DNA of 64,000 nt from Phymorhynchus buccinoides. Taxonomy: Eukaryota; Mollusca; Gastropoda; Neogastropoda; Raphitomidae. Both the position numbers and the translations under genes were made by a program. The stretch is taken from contig CM065710.1 of the NCBI GenBank assembly GCA_017654935.2, positions 29,204,197-29,268,196 of the forward strand, in the 5' to 3' direction. This document shows, in pieces, positions 38,009 through 49,999 of the stretch (positions are counted from its first letter, which is position 1; each line of letters opens with the position of its first letter). The notes beneath the pieces are model-generated. The model made no database searches and was not told the DNA's origin. It saw only the letters and a list, made by a program, of their open reading frames with translations.

Positions 38009-38565
38009 TATTTTTCGGATCATTAGGCACTGCTGTGTATAAGGCGAATAGGGCAATTTTCAAGAAAAATCTTAAAAAATTAAAGTAAAAGACGCACTCT
38101 TTTATAAGGCAAAAGAAAGTCAAAGTTTGAAGCCCGTATACGTCCTGTAAACGATTACCGACCACCATTACTGCTGTCATAAACGAGAATTGTCTCCCTT
38201 CTCAAATAATCGAACTTCCGTTTTTGCGACTTCTGGTTGTTGTGTTTGGACTTTTCTTCGCAAAAACTGGTAGAATTGTGGCATTTTAAGCTCTACAACG
38301 ATGCCTTTTACATCCAATGAAGGGTTATGGCATCTGTTGGACAGTATCTCGGATGATAATAGAGATTTTGAAGCATTTTAACGTGAGTATTCGTCGTATC
38401 GGCGACTCGTTACCACTTTCGATGTTGTGACTCACAGTAGACTGTTCTGAGTACGGCAATCGTTGCCTCTCTTCTCACGATTTTGTTCACTAATAGGGCG
38501 CCCTCATTTATTAGGTGCATAGGTCGAAATTGCAGACAAAATATCGCCTTAGAGTCCGAAAATGA
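38009..38565. mobile_element. ACCRTATTTTTCGGA-TIR MITE
   Basis: Left ACCATATTTTTCGGATCATT, GGCGAATAGGGCAATTTTC; right TATCGCCTTAGAGTCCGAAA. Copies at 48,833 and 55,868. 37,626-38,008 holds nothing recognised. Confidence 0.8.
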
Positions 38566-38887
38566 CAGTGTCAAGGCGTTGTTAACCCTTACACCAAAAG
38601 ACATTTTTTTCAGCAAAATATGTCTGTCAATCTTACGTCATCAGGAGCAAATTGTCCGCGTTATAAGGAATAAATTGAGATTGAAATTGAAATTAAGCTC
38701 ACTGCAGAGTTAGAATGGAATTAGAATCACACATTCATAGTCCTGAATAAAATAAACAGTACAAACTTCTGGGTATCAAATACAGACAGTACAAAAAGAA
38801 CCTATACTCCAGAAGGAAACCATCTCTAAATTGCCTAGAAAACGAGACTTTTCATTTTCTTAATTATTTGAGACAGCTAAAAAATTT

Positions 38888-39310
38888 GGTAAAGGTAAAG
38901 ATGTGCCACCCCCCATGCATTTCTCGGTTAATTCTATTTTTCCGTTGTTGCCTTTCTTACCATACATAAAGCTGTATTTTAGGAACATTTTCAGCTAATA
39001 ACCTTTTTGGAATACTAACCCTATCCCTAACCCTAGCCCTAAACCTAACCCTACCCCCCACTATGTACTGCAGTACACCGCGATTTGTCACAGTTGTGGT
39101 TCGTTGCGTGTTTCCGTCTTATAGGGTGGGGGGTAGGGTTAGGTTTAGGGGTAGGGCTAGGGTTAGTATTCCAAAAAGGTTATTAGCTCAAAATGTTCCT
39201 AAAATACAGCTTTATGTATGGTAAGAAAGGCAATAACGGAAAAATAGAATTAACCGAGATAGGTAGGGGGGGGGGGGGGGGGGGGGGGGGCACATCTTGA
39301 CCTTTACCAA
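38888..39310. mobile_element. Fold-back element with ~175-bp arms containing CCCTAA-like repeats
   Basis: GGTAAAGGTAAAGATGTG at left and CACATCTTGACCTTTACC at right. TTTTTGGAATACTAACCC with CTAACCCTAGCCCTAAACC pairs with the right arm. The loop holds TACTGCAGTACACCGCG. Confidence 0.85.
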
Positions 39311-39344
39311 AAATTGGAACTGGTATTGGTAGTATGATGTTTAA

Positions 39345-39583
39345 CCCTTTCATCGCCACTGTCGCCTCTTGGCACCACAATGACTTAACAGGCATCAAAT
39401 GAAAAAGGCATCAAATGAGGGTCTGGTATCCAGTGACCTTATGTTCTTAATTTTGGGAGGTAAGGACAGGCCCTATTCTATGCATGTCACAGAGGAATCC
39501 CCGATATGGTAAACAAAATCTTTTCTCTACCCAGGTAAGTTTAATGGTAAATTTTGACTGAGGAATGGCTAGCGTTAAAAGGG
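39345..39583 (-). mobile_element. piggyBac-like MITE
   Basis: TTAA-flanked, inverted relative to 11,262. Confidence 0.85.
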
Positions 39584-39596
39584 TTAAGAAGTATTA

Positions 39597-39835
39597 TCAG
39601 GCATCAGAATAGTCTGAAGTCCAATCCTATGAAAACCGCGGTAAAAGGGCCATCAAGGCCCCAGACTATACAGGGACAACACTGACATCAGTTCCCAACA
39701 TGACCAAAAAGGCTTAATATGGTCAGAAATCACTTTAAAATGCTATTTAACACAAAGGATAACACTGAATAAAAAAGCAAAACCTCTGACAAGAGAAGCC
39801 AATCCTCTGTCAGAAATTCTTAATCCTCTGATCCT
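39597..39835. mobile_element. CAGGCATCAGAAT element, partial
   Basis: Matches 55,268 from CAGGCATCAGAATAGTCTGA to AATTCTTAATCCTCTGA, but the right TIR is missing. Confidence 0.7.
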
Positions 39836-39924
39836 GATTATAGTAAAACATCGCCACTTATATTCTGATCAATACAAAGACATATCAGTTGAAAGACAGA
39901 ATTTACATAAAATTCTATATTTAA

Positions 39925-40200
39925 CTCCTTGACTGCCACCAACGTATTACGTACTGACCTGATGACATCACTGATGATGTCATCACATGAAGAGGAATAA
40001 CCCTGATAAGCAGGCTTTTGCTCTAACACAGTCAAGAAAAATATATCCTCAAACCCTGATAAGCAGGCTTTTGCTCTAACACAGTCAAGAAAAATATATC
40101 CTCAAACCATTTTGTCGCCAGATTGGCTCCATCAGTTGTCTTTTTTATGACATCATTTGCCCAATGATTTTTTCTTTAAATGTCTCTGGCAGTCAAGCGG
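39925..40200. mobile_element. TTAA-target MITE with TGACATCA palindromes and internal duplication
   Basis: Ends ACTCCTTGACTGCC and GGCAGTCAAGCGG within TTAA. GATGACATCACTGATGATG near the left. A 53-bp segment (CCCTGATAAGCAGGCTTTTG onwards) is doubled at 40,001-40,106. 40,205-40,945 is A-rich with no feature. Confidence 0.85.
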
Positions 40201-41130
40201 TTAAAGCTGTTATATTTTCATGTTGATCAGGATAAAAGTGGCGAATTGTTTTACCATAATACTTCTTAAACGTCATACTACCAATGCCAGTTGGAATTTT
40301 TTTAGCCGTCTTAAATAATTAAGAAAATGAAAAATCTCGTTTTCTAGGCGATTTAGAGACGGTTTTCTTCTGGAGTACAAAGAAAACATAAAGGAATCAA
40401 TATTCCCATTGACATCAAATACTTCACTTGGGTAAATTCATAAAAAGAAGAGAAAAAAAAGAATTTGTTTTATCAAATCATACATTATTATTTTAAGTAA
40501 ATAAATGTAAAAAAGTATGACTCAAACCAAGAAAAAAATATTCCTTAAACCTGGGTGGAAAAAAAAAAAAAAAAAGTTAACAAATCAATCACCAAATAAC
40601 ATATGTGTTCTTTTTAACTTTTGAAAAAAACCAAAAAAATAAAATAAAAAATAAAAGTGCTATTTTTTTTTTTAAATGCTAAAAGAAACACACAAATGTT
40701 AATGAATAAAGAAAAACAAACAAAAAAACCTACCCCCCCTAAAAAAAAAAAATTTGTCTTCAATTTGTGACTGAAATTCAGCCAAACTACAACAACAAAT
40801 TTCGAATTTGCTTTTTATATAAAAAAAAAAGAAGACAAAAAAAGACACAAACACACAACACCGACTGGCAATCAAACATCAAACAACATTCAGCCAAAAA
40901 CACGACAAAGGGCAAACAAAGGGAGCGTGTGTGTGTGCGCGTGCGCATGGGTGCAACTACACAAAATGAAAACCCCCTGAAAGGCCGGGGTCCAGGGGTA
41001 GTAATGCCCCCCCCCCCCCCCCCCCCCCTCCCTCCACCTCCCCTCTGCAGCTGAAGCAAAAATTTGATTTAGGAAGGCATTTTAGTTTGCTTTTTCTACA
41101 ATTTATACCCCCCAAAAGAGCTTATTCTAA

Positions 41131-41657
41131 CCCTTTCACCGCCAAAGTCGCATTTTAGCACCACAATGATTTTTTTTGGCGGCAAATTTGAAGAGAATTG
41201 GGAGAGCGCGTCACTCTCACAGCAGCGCCAACGGGAAACGGGGCCTTATAAGTCCGCCGTTTCTTAACCGAATCGCTTCAAATTTGCTGTACTCAGCGTT
41301 ACCAGTACTTGGCGTTACCGTTACTAGGCGTTACCGTTACTAGGGAGAGCGCGTCACTCTCAGAGCAGCGCCAACGGGAAACGGGGCCTTATAACTCCGC
41401 CGTTTCTTAACCGAATCGCTTCAAATTTGCTGTACTCAGCATTACCAGTACTTGGCGTTACCGTTACTAGGCGTTACTGTTACAAGGCGTTACCGGTACT
41501 CGGCGTTGCTCTAGTTTTCTTAATTCTGGGAGGTAAAGATAGGCCTTACTGTATCCATGTCATAGAGGAATTCCCAATATTGCAGATGACTTTTTGTTTC
41601 CTACCCAGGTAAGTTTAATGGAATTTTGTTGCTGAAAAATGGCTGGCAATGAAAGGG
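41131..41657 (-). mobile_element. piggyBac-like MITE with a foreign ~143-bp tandem duplication
   Basis: Ends as in the family. In the centre, GAGCGCGTCACTCTCA to GGCGTTACCGTTACTA is duplicated (41,200-41,343; 41,344-41,480), ending in 16-17 bp GGCGTTACCGTTACTA repeats. Confidence 0.8.
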
Positions 41658-41766
41658 TTAAAGTGTTTGAAAAAATACAGTAGACACACAAAGATCTTGT
41701 TTGACAAATTCATAAAAAAAGGAAATTCATTTTCTGGTAAAATTAAAAAAACAGGAAATCCTTGTA

Positions 41767-42421
41767 CAGACCTGCCTACTTGGAATTTTCCCAATCAGTA
41801 GCCCAGCCATCAATTTTCAGTAGCATGGCAAATTTGTTCGTAGCATCCACAAACGACGGCAATCGATTTGTTCTCTTCCTGAGCCGAAACGTACTGTTTA
41901 TGTTTCGCCGATTGAACGTGTTGACGGTCGTCTCTACCGCCATGATTCACAGAGAAGTCTGCATGGCAGAGGTTGCAGTGAGCATGGTTCGCACCAAGTC
42001 GACTTCTGACGATGCAAGGCCACTCCTCCGTGTAAGCTATTTTGAAAATTTGTGTGTCAGGCCGATGTTTTTTCTTAGAACAAGATGGTGTACCAGATGA
42101 TTTTCGTTTTCTGGTTAGGGTTCGTTTTTCTTCGTTTGAAACATCTCCCGAATCGCTACTGCTACTGGAGTCCGCCATTTTTTTCAGAGAAAGTAATAAG
42201 AACGCATGCGTAGTCACTGATAAAAACGGAAGTGACTAGGTTATCGCGCGTGACACGGCGTCTGCTCTTAGAAACAGACAAAACCGGGAACGGCATAAGC
42301 AAAAATAAAATGCGGCGGCATTTTTCTCCTCTCCGTAGCAATGTTAAGGTTGCCGTAGCTCCGTAGCAAAGCTTTATTTTTCGTAGTTGCTACGGCCAAA
42401 TCGTAGCAGTAGGCAGGTCTG
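41767..42421 (-). mobile_element. CAGACCTG-TIR element with zinc-finger ORF remnant, 6-bp TSD
   Basis: Ends CAGACCTGCCTACT and AGTAGGCAGGTCTG. TSD CTTGTA/CTTGCA (41,761-41,766; 42,422-42,427); the sister copy at 44,709 shows the empty site CCTTGTATACC. A 135-codon minus-strand frame (41,810-42,217) begins after MADSSSSSDSGDVSNEEK, has a basic stretch (KRKSSGTPSCSKKKHR) and HCNLCHADFSVNHGGRDD..HVQSAKH, a C-x2-C...H-x4-H finger typical of hAT-type transposase N-termini. The catalytic domain is absent. Confidence 0.85.
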
Positions 42422-42469
42422 CTTGCATACCAGGAAACGTTGCACCCGTGTGTGTGCGAGAGGGAACCA

Positions 42470-42917
42470 TGCACCACAATGGTTTAACACCCATGTCACT
42501 ATAAGGCATCAAATCAGTACCTGTTATTCGAAGACCATATTTTCTTAACTTTGGGAGGTAAGGATAGGCCTAATGTTATGCATGTCACAGAGGAATTCCC
42601 AAGATTCTCTACCCAGGTAAGTTTAACCCTTTCGCCGCCAGCCATTTTTCAGCCAAAAAATACCATTAAACTTAACGGGGTAGAGAAAATAATATGTCTG
42701 CAATGTTACTAATTAATGTGTGACATATATATAACATTAGGCATATCCTTACCTCCCAAAATTAAGAAAATAAGGTCTTTGGAAATTGGATAACAGGCCC
42801 TGATTTGATGCCTTTTAGTGACATGGGTGTTAAACCATTGTGGTGCTAAAATGCGACATTGGTGGTGAAAGGGTTAACAATATTTGTTTTACTGAAAAAT
42901 GGCTGGCAGCGAAAGGG
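42470..42917 (-). mobile_element. piggyBac-like MITE (left end lost) with a second copy nested
   Basis: Host runs CACCACAATGGTTTAACACC to GGCAGCGAAAGGG/TTAA and is opened at its internal TTAA by 42,627-42,873. Confidence 0.8.
42627..42873 (+). mobile_element. Nested piggyBac-like MITE
   Basis: TTAA at 42,623-42,626 and 42,874-42,877; CCCTTTCGCCGCC to GGTGAAAGGG. Confidence 0.85.
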
Positions 42918-42929
42918 TTAATGAAAATC

Positions 42930-43640
42930 GTTGTCCTCGTTGATAGCTCAAACAGTTTCCTGTAAAATTATGAGCGCCTATGCATCATGCTACCGGTATA
43001 TAACGCCTAACTGAGAGAAGAAGAAAAATAGGCCCAGTATGTCCGTCTTCGGTTGGAGAAAAGCTTTGTAAGAATTTTTTGAAAAAAGGCAGGAGAATGG
43101 ACCGGTTAGGCAGAGATAGTCGATGACAGTAAGCAAAGGGAAAAGGCAGAGTCCAAAAGACATTAGAGGAAGCACAGAACTGCCAGAAAGTGGGGGGACT
43201 ATTTGTACAACCCCCCCTCCCCCCCCCCATGGGAAATGATCATCAATGCTTAACTCATCAAAAATCCCTCTAGCAGTTGTCAGAAAATTAAACAACGTTC
43301 AAACGCAGATCCTCCCCGCTGGGGATACCGGGGGGGATCTTTCGTTAAAAAAATAGTTCCCCCACCTTCTGGAAGTTCTGTGCTTGTAACTTCCTCTATT
43401 CCAGCCACTCTCTTTGACTCTGCCTTTTCCCTCTGCTTTCTATAATCTACTATCTTTCTGACTGATTGGCCCCATTCTCTTGCCTTTAAAAAACCAACAA
43501 CTTCCAAATAGTTTTTCTTCTTTGAGCTCCTCCGAAATTGGAATGTGTCGGCTGTACGCAGCGGGGAGACCAGTGAAAACTGAAAAACGGACACATACGT
43601 TCCTTACCCATTATGGCCATATGGCCTGGGAACGCAGATC
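42930..43640. repeat. Two related dispersed repeats back to back
   Basis: 42,930-43,200 has CAGTTTCCTGTAAAATTATG and GGCCCAGTATGTCCGTCTTC. 43,305-43,640 is a GAA-family copy (CTTCTGGAAGTTCTGTG, CTCCTCCGAAATTGGAATG). 43,641-44,200 holds poly-C (43,737-43,760) and AT-rich sequence, no gene. Confidence 0.75.
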
Positions 43641-44199
43641 GAATAAAACACAAACTCGGACGCCATTTGATATAGTAAACCTAGCACCAACGTGGAGGCC
43701 GTTAGCAAAGCTAAAAGGTCAAAATGCTAGGCTAGCCCCCCCCCCCCCCCCCCCCCCCCCGTGGGGATACGGGGGGGGGGGGTCTTTTGTACAAACAGTT
43801 CCCCCACATTCTGGAAGTTCTGAGCTTGTGATACCCTCTAATGCGGGTGTGTGCGTGTATGGTTACACGCATGTATGCACGCACGAGTATTAACAATTAT
43901 GCATACATGTGCATATGCAAGTTTTATAAATCCATATTTCAACCTATCTTTTATCATACTATCACCTGCTTTGCTACCTTTATGTTCAAATCTGTATGTG
44001 TACTAGTATGCCTTGCCACGTTTGTATTCTATGTTCGTATATGTATCAAGGACAGATTGGAAGACTAGGCGTTGCCTAAAATCTTTATCCTTGAAAAATA
44101 AAGTTTACGTTTTCAAAGTTTTCTCTTTGACTTTGACTTCACTCTTCGCTTTCTCTCATCTACTACTATCTTTCTGCCTTAGCTCAAGAAACTCTTTAC

Positions 44200-44345
44200 A
44201 AAGATTTTTCCTCCAGCCGAAGACCGACATGGTTGGGCCTAACTATTTCTTAGTTAGGCGCAGAGCGGCAGCTTGACGCATCTGCACTCGTGTGACGAGG
44301 AAACTGTCCTGAGTGATCGAGAAGAAGAAGAAGAAGAAGATAGAA
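44200..44345 (-). repeat. Dispersed repeat with GAA tail
   Basis: TTTTTCCTCCAGCCGAAGAC then GTTAGGCGCAGAGCGGCAGC, ends (GAA)n, related to 8,650 and 21,845. Confidence 0.7.
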
Positions 44346-44471
44346 AGGTCTAGCGTGATCGAGCGCTCTGGCCCTAAAACTCCGTACAAGTACAAGCATG
44401 CACAGGGCAAAAGAAAAGGAACAACACACACAAAGACATGCGCATACAAACACACGCACACACACATGCAT

Positions 44472-44734
44472 GGGTGCAACTACACAAAATGAAAACCCCC
44501 CTGAAAGGCCGGGGTCCAGGGGTAATGTCCCCCTGCAGCTGAAGAACAAAATTGATTTATGAAGGTATTTTGGTTTGCATTTTCCACAATTTATGCAAAT
44601 GCTTGTTACAAAGTGTTTGAAAAATGCAGTAGACACACAAAGATCTTGTTTGACAAATTTTAGAAAAAAGGAAATTCCTTTTCTGGTACAATTCAAAAAG
44701 AGGAAATCCTTGTATACCAGGAAAGGTTGCACCC
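44472..44734. mobile_element. GGGTGCAAC-TIR MITE, intact
   Basis: GGGTGCAACTACACAAAATG to ACCAGGAAAGGTTGCACCC. Serves as the empty-site reference for 40,950-42,445. Confidence 0.8.
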
Positions 44735-44917
44735 ATGTACATGCAGACAACACACACACACATAGACATGCGCATACAAACGCACACACACAAAACAACA
44801 ACAACACCGAACTAAAACATCCGACTTCCAGATATATCAAAACCACCGACAATATCAAAGGCAGGTGGGGGTGGGAGTGGGACACGATAACCAAGCAACT
44901 AATTCTCCTCTTCCCCA

Positions 44918-45825
44918 CCAGGGAGGGGTCTTTCGCAAAAATAGTTCCCCCACCTTCTGGAAGTTCTGTGCTTGTAACTTCCTCTCATCTGGTCTAAACG
45001 TTTTTATTGTCCAATAACGAAAGATCACACAATACAAATAACTGAAGCAGCAACAAGCAGAGCTTCCTCTAATCTGCCGCTCTCTTTGACTCTTGCCTTT
45101 TCCCTTTTGCTTTCTGTCATCTACTATCTTTCCGACTATATTGGCCCCATTCTCCTCCTGCCTTTTCCCTTTGCTTTCTGTCATCTACTATCTTTCTGAC
45201 TTATTGGCCCCATTCTCCTCCTGCCTTTTCCCTTTGCTTTCTGTCATCTACTATCTTCCTGACTTAATGGCCCCATTCTCCTCCCGCCTTTTCCCTTTGC
45301 TTTCTGTCATCTACTATCTTTCTGACTTAGTGGCCCCATTCTCCTCCTGCCTTTTCCCCTTTGCTTTCTGTCATCTACTATCTTTCTGACTTAGTGGCCC
45401 CATTCTCCTCCTGCCTTTTCCCTTTGCTTTCTGTCATCTACTATCTTCCTGACTTAGTGGCCCCATTCTCCTCCTGCCTTTTCCCTTTGCTTTCTGTCAT
45501 CTACTATCTTCCTGACTTAGTGGCCCCATTCTCCTCCTGCCTTTTCCCTTTGCTTTCTGTCATCTACTATCTTTCTGACTATATTGGCCCCATTCTCCCT
45601 GCCTTAAAAAACAACAAAAAACCCATTTCTCCTTTGAGCTCCTCTGAAATCGGAATGTGTCGATTGTACAGTACGCAAGCGGGGGAGACCAGTGAAAACC
45701 GAAAACTGGACAACATATGTACCTTACCCATTATTGATTAAGACAACTTTTATAGCGCCTAATCTTTAAGCTCTAAGCGCTTAAAAAAAAATTATGTCCA
45801 TATGGCCTGGGAACGCAGAAGAAGA
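44918..45825 (+). repeat. GAA-tailed repeat with ~63-bp internal minisatellite
   Basis: Eight units of CTGCCTTTTCCCTTTGC-TTTCTGTCATCTACTATC-TTTCTGACTTATTGGCC (45,090-45,600). Ends GGCCTGGGAACGCAGAAGAA. 45,826-46,260 has G-rich and C-rich runs and weak inverted repeats only. Confidence 0.9.
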
Positions 45826-46198
45826 AGAGGAGGGGGGGGGGGGGAGGAAGGAAGGAAGGAAGGGAGGGTGAGGTTAGGGGCAGGGAAACAAAGAGGGGAA
45901 ACTAGCAAGGGAAGAGCGAGAGAGACACACCAAAAAAGGGGGGGGGGGGGGGAGGTTAAGGCAGGAGAGAAAGCCGGGATAGTGCGCCTGAGGCTTTTAT
46001 ACTGAAAATTCTCTGCCCCTTGTCTCGTGCACTGAGATGCGTGCGCCACCTACATAAGATTAACCGCCCCTTGCTTATCACGAAGTAGTGGCATAGAGCC
46101 ACAGAAAATTCCCTGCCCCTGACTCGTCACTAGGTGGCATGGTCAGTTCTTCGGTCCTAAAATTATCGCCCTTTCGTGCCGCTGGGAAGTAGCATAAA

Positions 46199-46229
<31 letters not shown>

Positions 46230-46267
46230 CCCTTTACCCCCCTAAAAAAAAAAAAAATTAAGTATGA

Positions 46268-46477
<210 letters not shown>

Positions 46478-46714
46478 AGGAAAAAATGTTGATTTGCCCC
46501 CTGGAAAAAGTTGATATCGACTCCTGAAAATGTTGATGTTCAGCTATTCTAAGGAAAATTCTAGAACATGTCTGGTGTCGATGTTTGCCTATTGTAAGGA
46601 AACATTTTAATCTTCCCCACCCCTTTGGAAAATGTTGACGATCACCTACTTTATTGCAAAACGTTTTTCATCTTCGCCACTGGAAGAAAATCAGAGCGAA
46701 AGGGTGAAATAAAT

Positions 46715-46745
<31 letters not shown>

Positions 46746-47209
46746 CCCCCCCACCCCCCCCCCCCCCCGGAAAGATCAGAACGACCTGGAAGATCAGAAT
46801 GATGAAAGTACACAAGGGTGAAACAAATTCACCCCCTTGGAAAGATCAGAATAATGAAAGAATGGCTTGTACCCACGTGTCGTCATATCCGGCCACAAGG
46901 AGCGTGTCATATTATGGGAGACCGCCATCTTAGTCAGTAACTTGGTTTGAAAAATGCCAGATCGATGCTGTTTACACACAAATCTGACTAAGATGGCGAC
47001 ACTTCCGTTGGAAGGGTCGAGATGCGCACGCAGGTGGGGGGGGGAGCCATACACTGGGCGAAACAAAGTCACCCCTGGAAAGATCAGAATTATGAAAGAA
47101 CAGAAGGGCGAAAAAACCCAAAACCCTGAAAGAAAGAAAAGCGCGAAAGAAATAAGCAAAGAGTCGAAAGGAGAGAGAGAGCAAAGTGCAGGGAATGTGA
47201 GGACTAATA

Positions 47210-47539
47210 CAGTGGAACCTCCCTTATAAGACCTCCTCCCATATAAGACCTACTTCTCTGAGACACTGCTCTTCTTTGTAAGTACTAAACTTACCTCCCT
47301 TATAAGACACCTCCCTTATAAGACCTCATTTTGGATGTTTTTTTGTTATTTATACATCTGTATCGTTAAAATTTCGGGACATTCCTGGAGTTGCACTGCC
47401 TCCGGGCATTGCCTCCAGGATCGTTCCCACCATCCTTATATCTACTAATGTCCCACATGTGTCTGTTTCAGACCCCGGGAGGACGCTAAACGGTTTTTCA
47501 TCATGGTTTTTTGTAGGTCTTACAAGGGAGGTTCCACTG
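47210..47539. mobile_element. Tc1/mariner-like MITE hosting the ~140-bp element
   Basis: CAGTGGAACCTCCC to GGGAGGTTCCACTG, TA and CA flanks. 47,345-47,510 is the short element in reverse. Confidence 0.85.
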
Positions 47540-47680
47540 CACATAAAGGGGTAGGCTACAGGGAAGGGTAGGTAGGACGTGTAGAGTAACAGCAGGGAAG
47601 GAGAGAGAGAGGGGTAGGGTAGGGGTGGGGGTGGGGGTAGGGGTAGGGGTGGAGAGGGGGGTGGTGGTGTCAAAAAGTAC

Positions 47681-47940
47681 CCAGGACGTCACTGGAACAA
47701 CTGGGGCTGGAAGCCGTGAAGCTGGGAGTACCCTCGGTGTGGTCCGTGTGCGTGGGCGTGGACTCCGAGAGGCTCAGCGGCGGGGAGCAGCGCAGTCCGC
47801 TCGCTGCCGCAGCGCCCCCTACTGGGTACCGCAACCCTCCTCCTCCTCCGATGCCTATTCCTCCCCCGCTGCCGCCGATGCCCACGCCTCCCGCCATGGC
47901 TTCTTCCGACTGGTACGTGGCTAGCGTCATCATTTCGGAT
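47681..47940 (-). CDS. Exon 5 in window of the unrecognised minus-strand gene
   Basis: This exon has 260 bp: 1 base, 86 codons, then 1 base. The acceptor is CTCCCCAACAG and the donor CCTGG/GTACTTTTTG. It begins SEMMTLATYQSEEAMAGG, then has a Gly-rich segment (repeats of GIG and GGG), GGAAAAS, and a Ser/Thr-rich end (TASSPSCSSDVL). The final G plus AC from exon 6 makes Asp, preserving the frame. The composition suggests a disordered linker. The exon start and acceptor are duplicated 192 bp upstream (48,111-48,150) inside a GA tract. Use of that copy would also be in frame. No known domain is seen. Confidence 0.85.
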
Positions 47941-48260
<320 letters not shown>

Positions 48261-48832
48261 GATGATGTGCTGACGTAGGAAAAGATGAGAGAGAGCAGAA
48301 ATTAGGGTGGGTGGGTGGGGTAGGGGGGACTGGTTATATCTGAAAAGAAAATGCAGCAAAAACAACATGAAACATGCATGCGCACGTGCACACACACGCA
48401 TATCCAACGCCAACAAAACAGCGTAAGAGAGCCAGAGAGAGAGGGAGGGGGGGGGGGGGGGGGGAGAGAGAGAGAGAGAGAGACTGGGAGGGGGGGGGGA
48501 GAAATTTGAGACAGAGAGAGAAAGGATGACAGAGAGAGAGAGGAAGAGGATGACAGAGAGAGAGAGGGAGGGAGAGAGACAGAAGGAGAAACAGAGAGAG
48601 AGAGAAGAGATAGGAAACGGAGACAAAAAAAGTTACCATCAACCGAACACTACAGCAAGTTCACGTTAAAAATAGGAAATTCTTGTTCAAGCCATCGATA
48701 TAACACACACACACACACACACACAAACAACAACACCCATACCATTCCACCCTTATCACAGAGGCACTTATCCACTGTGTATTCTAAAAAGAAAAGTTCT
48801 GCAATCAACTGAAAGAATTTAGTTAATTACCG
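48261..48832. other. Intron sequence with G-rich and GA tracts
   Basis: Poly-G near 48,450-48,465, repeated GAGAGAGGATGACAGAGA units, a CA tract at 48,700-48,724. No exon seen. Confidence 0.6.
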
Positions 48833-49553
48833 TAATTTTCGGGTTATAAGGCGATATTTTTTTCTCCAATAGGGCATTTGCCACATGAGGACGACCTTGA
48901 AATTCACTGAGCTGAATTTAGAGAGTTGAATTAGAAAGGTCAGCGTAACTTGGGCAGAACGAGTGCGGGCAAATTAGTAGTCTAGTATAGAGAACACTCG
49001 TGGCAAATGCCCTATTGCGACCTATGTGCCTAATAAACGAGGGCGCCCTATTATTAGTGAACAAAATCGTGAGAAGACAGGCAACGGTTGCCGTGTTCAG
49101 TACAGTCTACTCCCGACTACTATGAGTCTAAACATCGAAAGTGGTCATGAGTCGCCGATACGATGAATACTCACGCTAAAATGCTTCAAAATCCCTGTTA
49201 TCGTCCGAGATACCGTCCAACAGATGCCACAACCCTTCACTGGGTGTAAAAAGCATCGTTGTAGAGCTTAAAATGCCATCAATTTTCGTGAAGAATTGTC
49301 CAAACACAACAACAGGAAGCAGCACAAACGGAAGTTCAATTATTTAAAAGGGGAACCAACTCTCGTTCATGACAGCAATAATGGCGGCCGGCAAGCGCTA
49401 ACCGGACGCGTACGGGATTCAAAGTTTGACTTTCTTTTGTGAGGTGCCTTATAAATGAGGGGCGCCTTTTGCTTTAATATTTTCAGATGTTTTTTAAATG
49501 CCCTATTCGCCTTACACACAGCAGCGCCTAATGATCCGAAAAGTACGGTAAGC
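48833..49553. mobile_element. ACCGTATTTTTCGGA-TIR MITE hosting a palindromic MITE
   Basis: Left ACCGTAATTTTCGGGTTATA, right GATCCGAAAAGTACGGT, TA flanks. Inverted relative to 38,009. Confidence 0.8.
48868..49016. mobile_element. Palindromic MITE, AATAGGGCATTTGCCAC
   Basis: Ends AATAGGGCATTTGCCAC and GTGGCAAATGCCCTATT, 149 bp. Confidence 0.85.
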
Positions 49554-49583
49554 AACCAAGCAAAGACAGTTTTAACAGTCAAG

Positions 49584-49985
49584 AAAGGTGGCAGAGTGGT
49601 TAAGACGTTCGCCTGCCAAATGTAATGCGTGACTGCAGTGTGAGTGACCCAGGTTCGAATCCCAGCCTCGCCCTTTCTTTCTAGTTTGACAGGAAAATCG
49701 AACTAAACGTCCAGTCCTTCGGATGGGGACTTAAAGCTAGTCTGAACCGCATGCAAAAATCCCACGGCAGTTGAAAGTTGGTAAGAACAGGGAGAAATCC
49801 CGCTGCCTGGTATGGCCAAATTGATAGCTAGGTTTTCCAAGTGTGCCCACACCCCCTCCTCACCCTGTGCCCCCGCCCCCCCAAAAAAAGGGTAGGCGCT
49901 GCACTTGCGACGACGCGCTCTCCGGGGGAGAGCAGCCCGATTTTCACAGAGATAAGTCTCTGTGACTAGAATATACGAAATACCA
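49584..49985 (+). mobile_element. tRNA-derived SINE type A, most complete copy
   Basis: Head AGGTGGCAGAGTGGTTAAGA, B box GGTTCGAATCC near 49,651-49,661, body with CCTTCGGATGGGGACTTAAA and CCGCTGCCTGGTATGGCC, tail CTCTCCGGGGGAGAGC and CACAGAGATAAGTCTCTGTG hairpins, then ACCAAATA-rich end. Confidence 0.9.
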
Positions 49986-49999
49986 ATACCATACCAAAT

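Larger units (their letters stand above)
40950..42445. mobile_element. GGGTGCAAC-TIR element carrying two insertions
   Basis: Left TGGGTGCAACTACACAAAAT, right ACCAGGAAACGTTGCACCC. The uninterrupted form is at 44,472-44,734. Insertions: 41,131-41,657 and 41,767-42,421. Confidence 0.8.

Noticed and set aside
49584..49670. Functional tRNA genes at this and other A/B-box sites
   Set aside because: The heads are followed by SINE bodies and the sequences do not fold into intact cloverleaves by eye; they recur as dispersed repeats.
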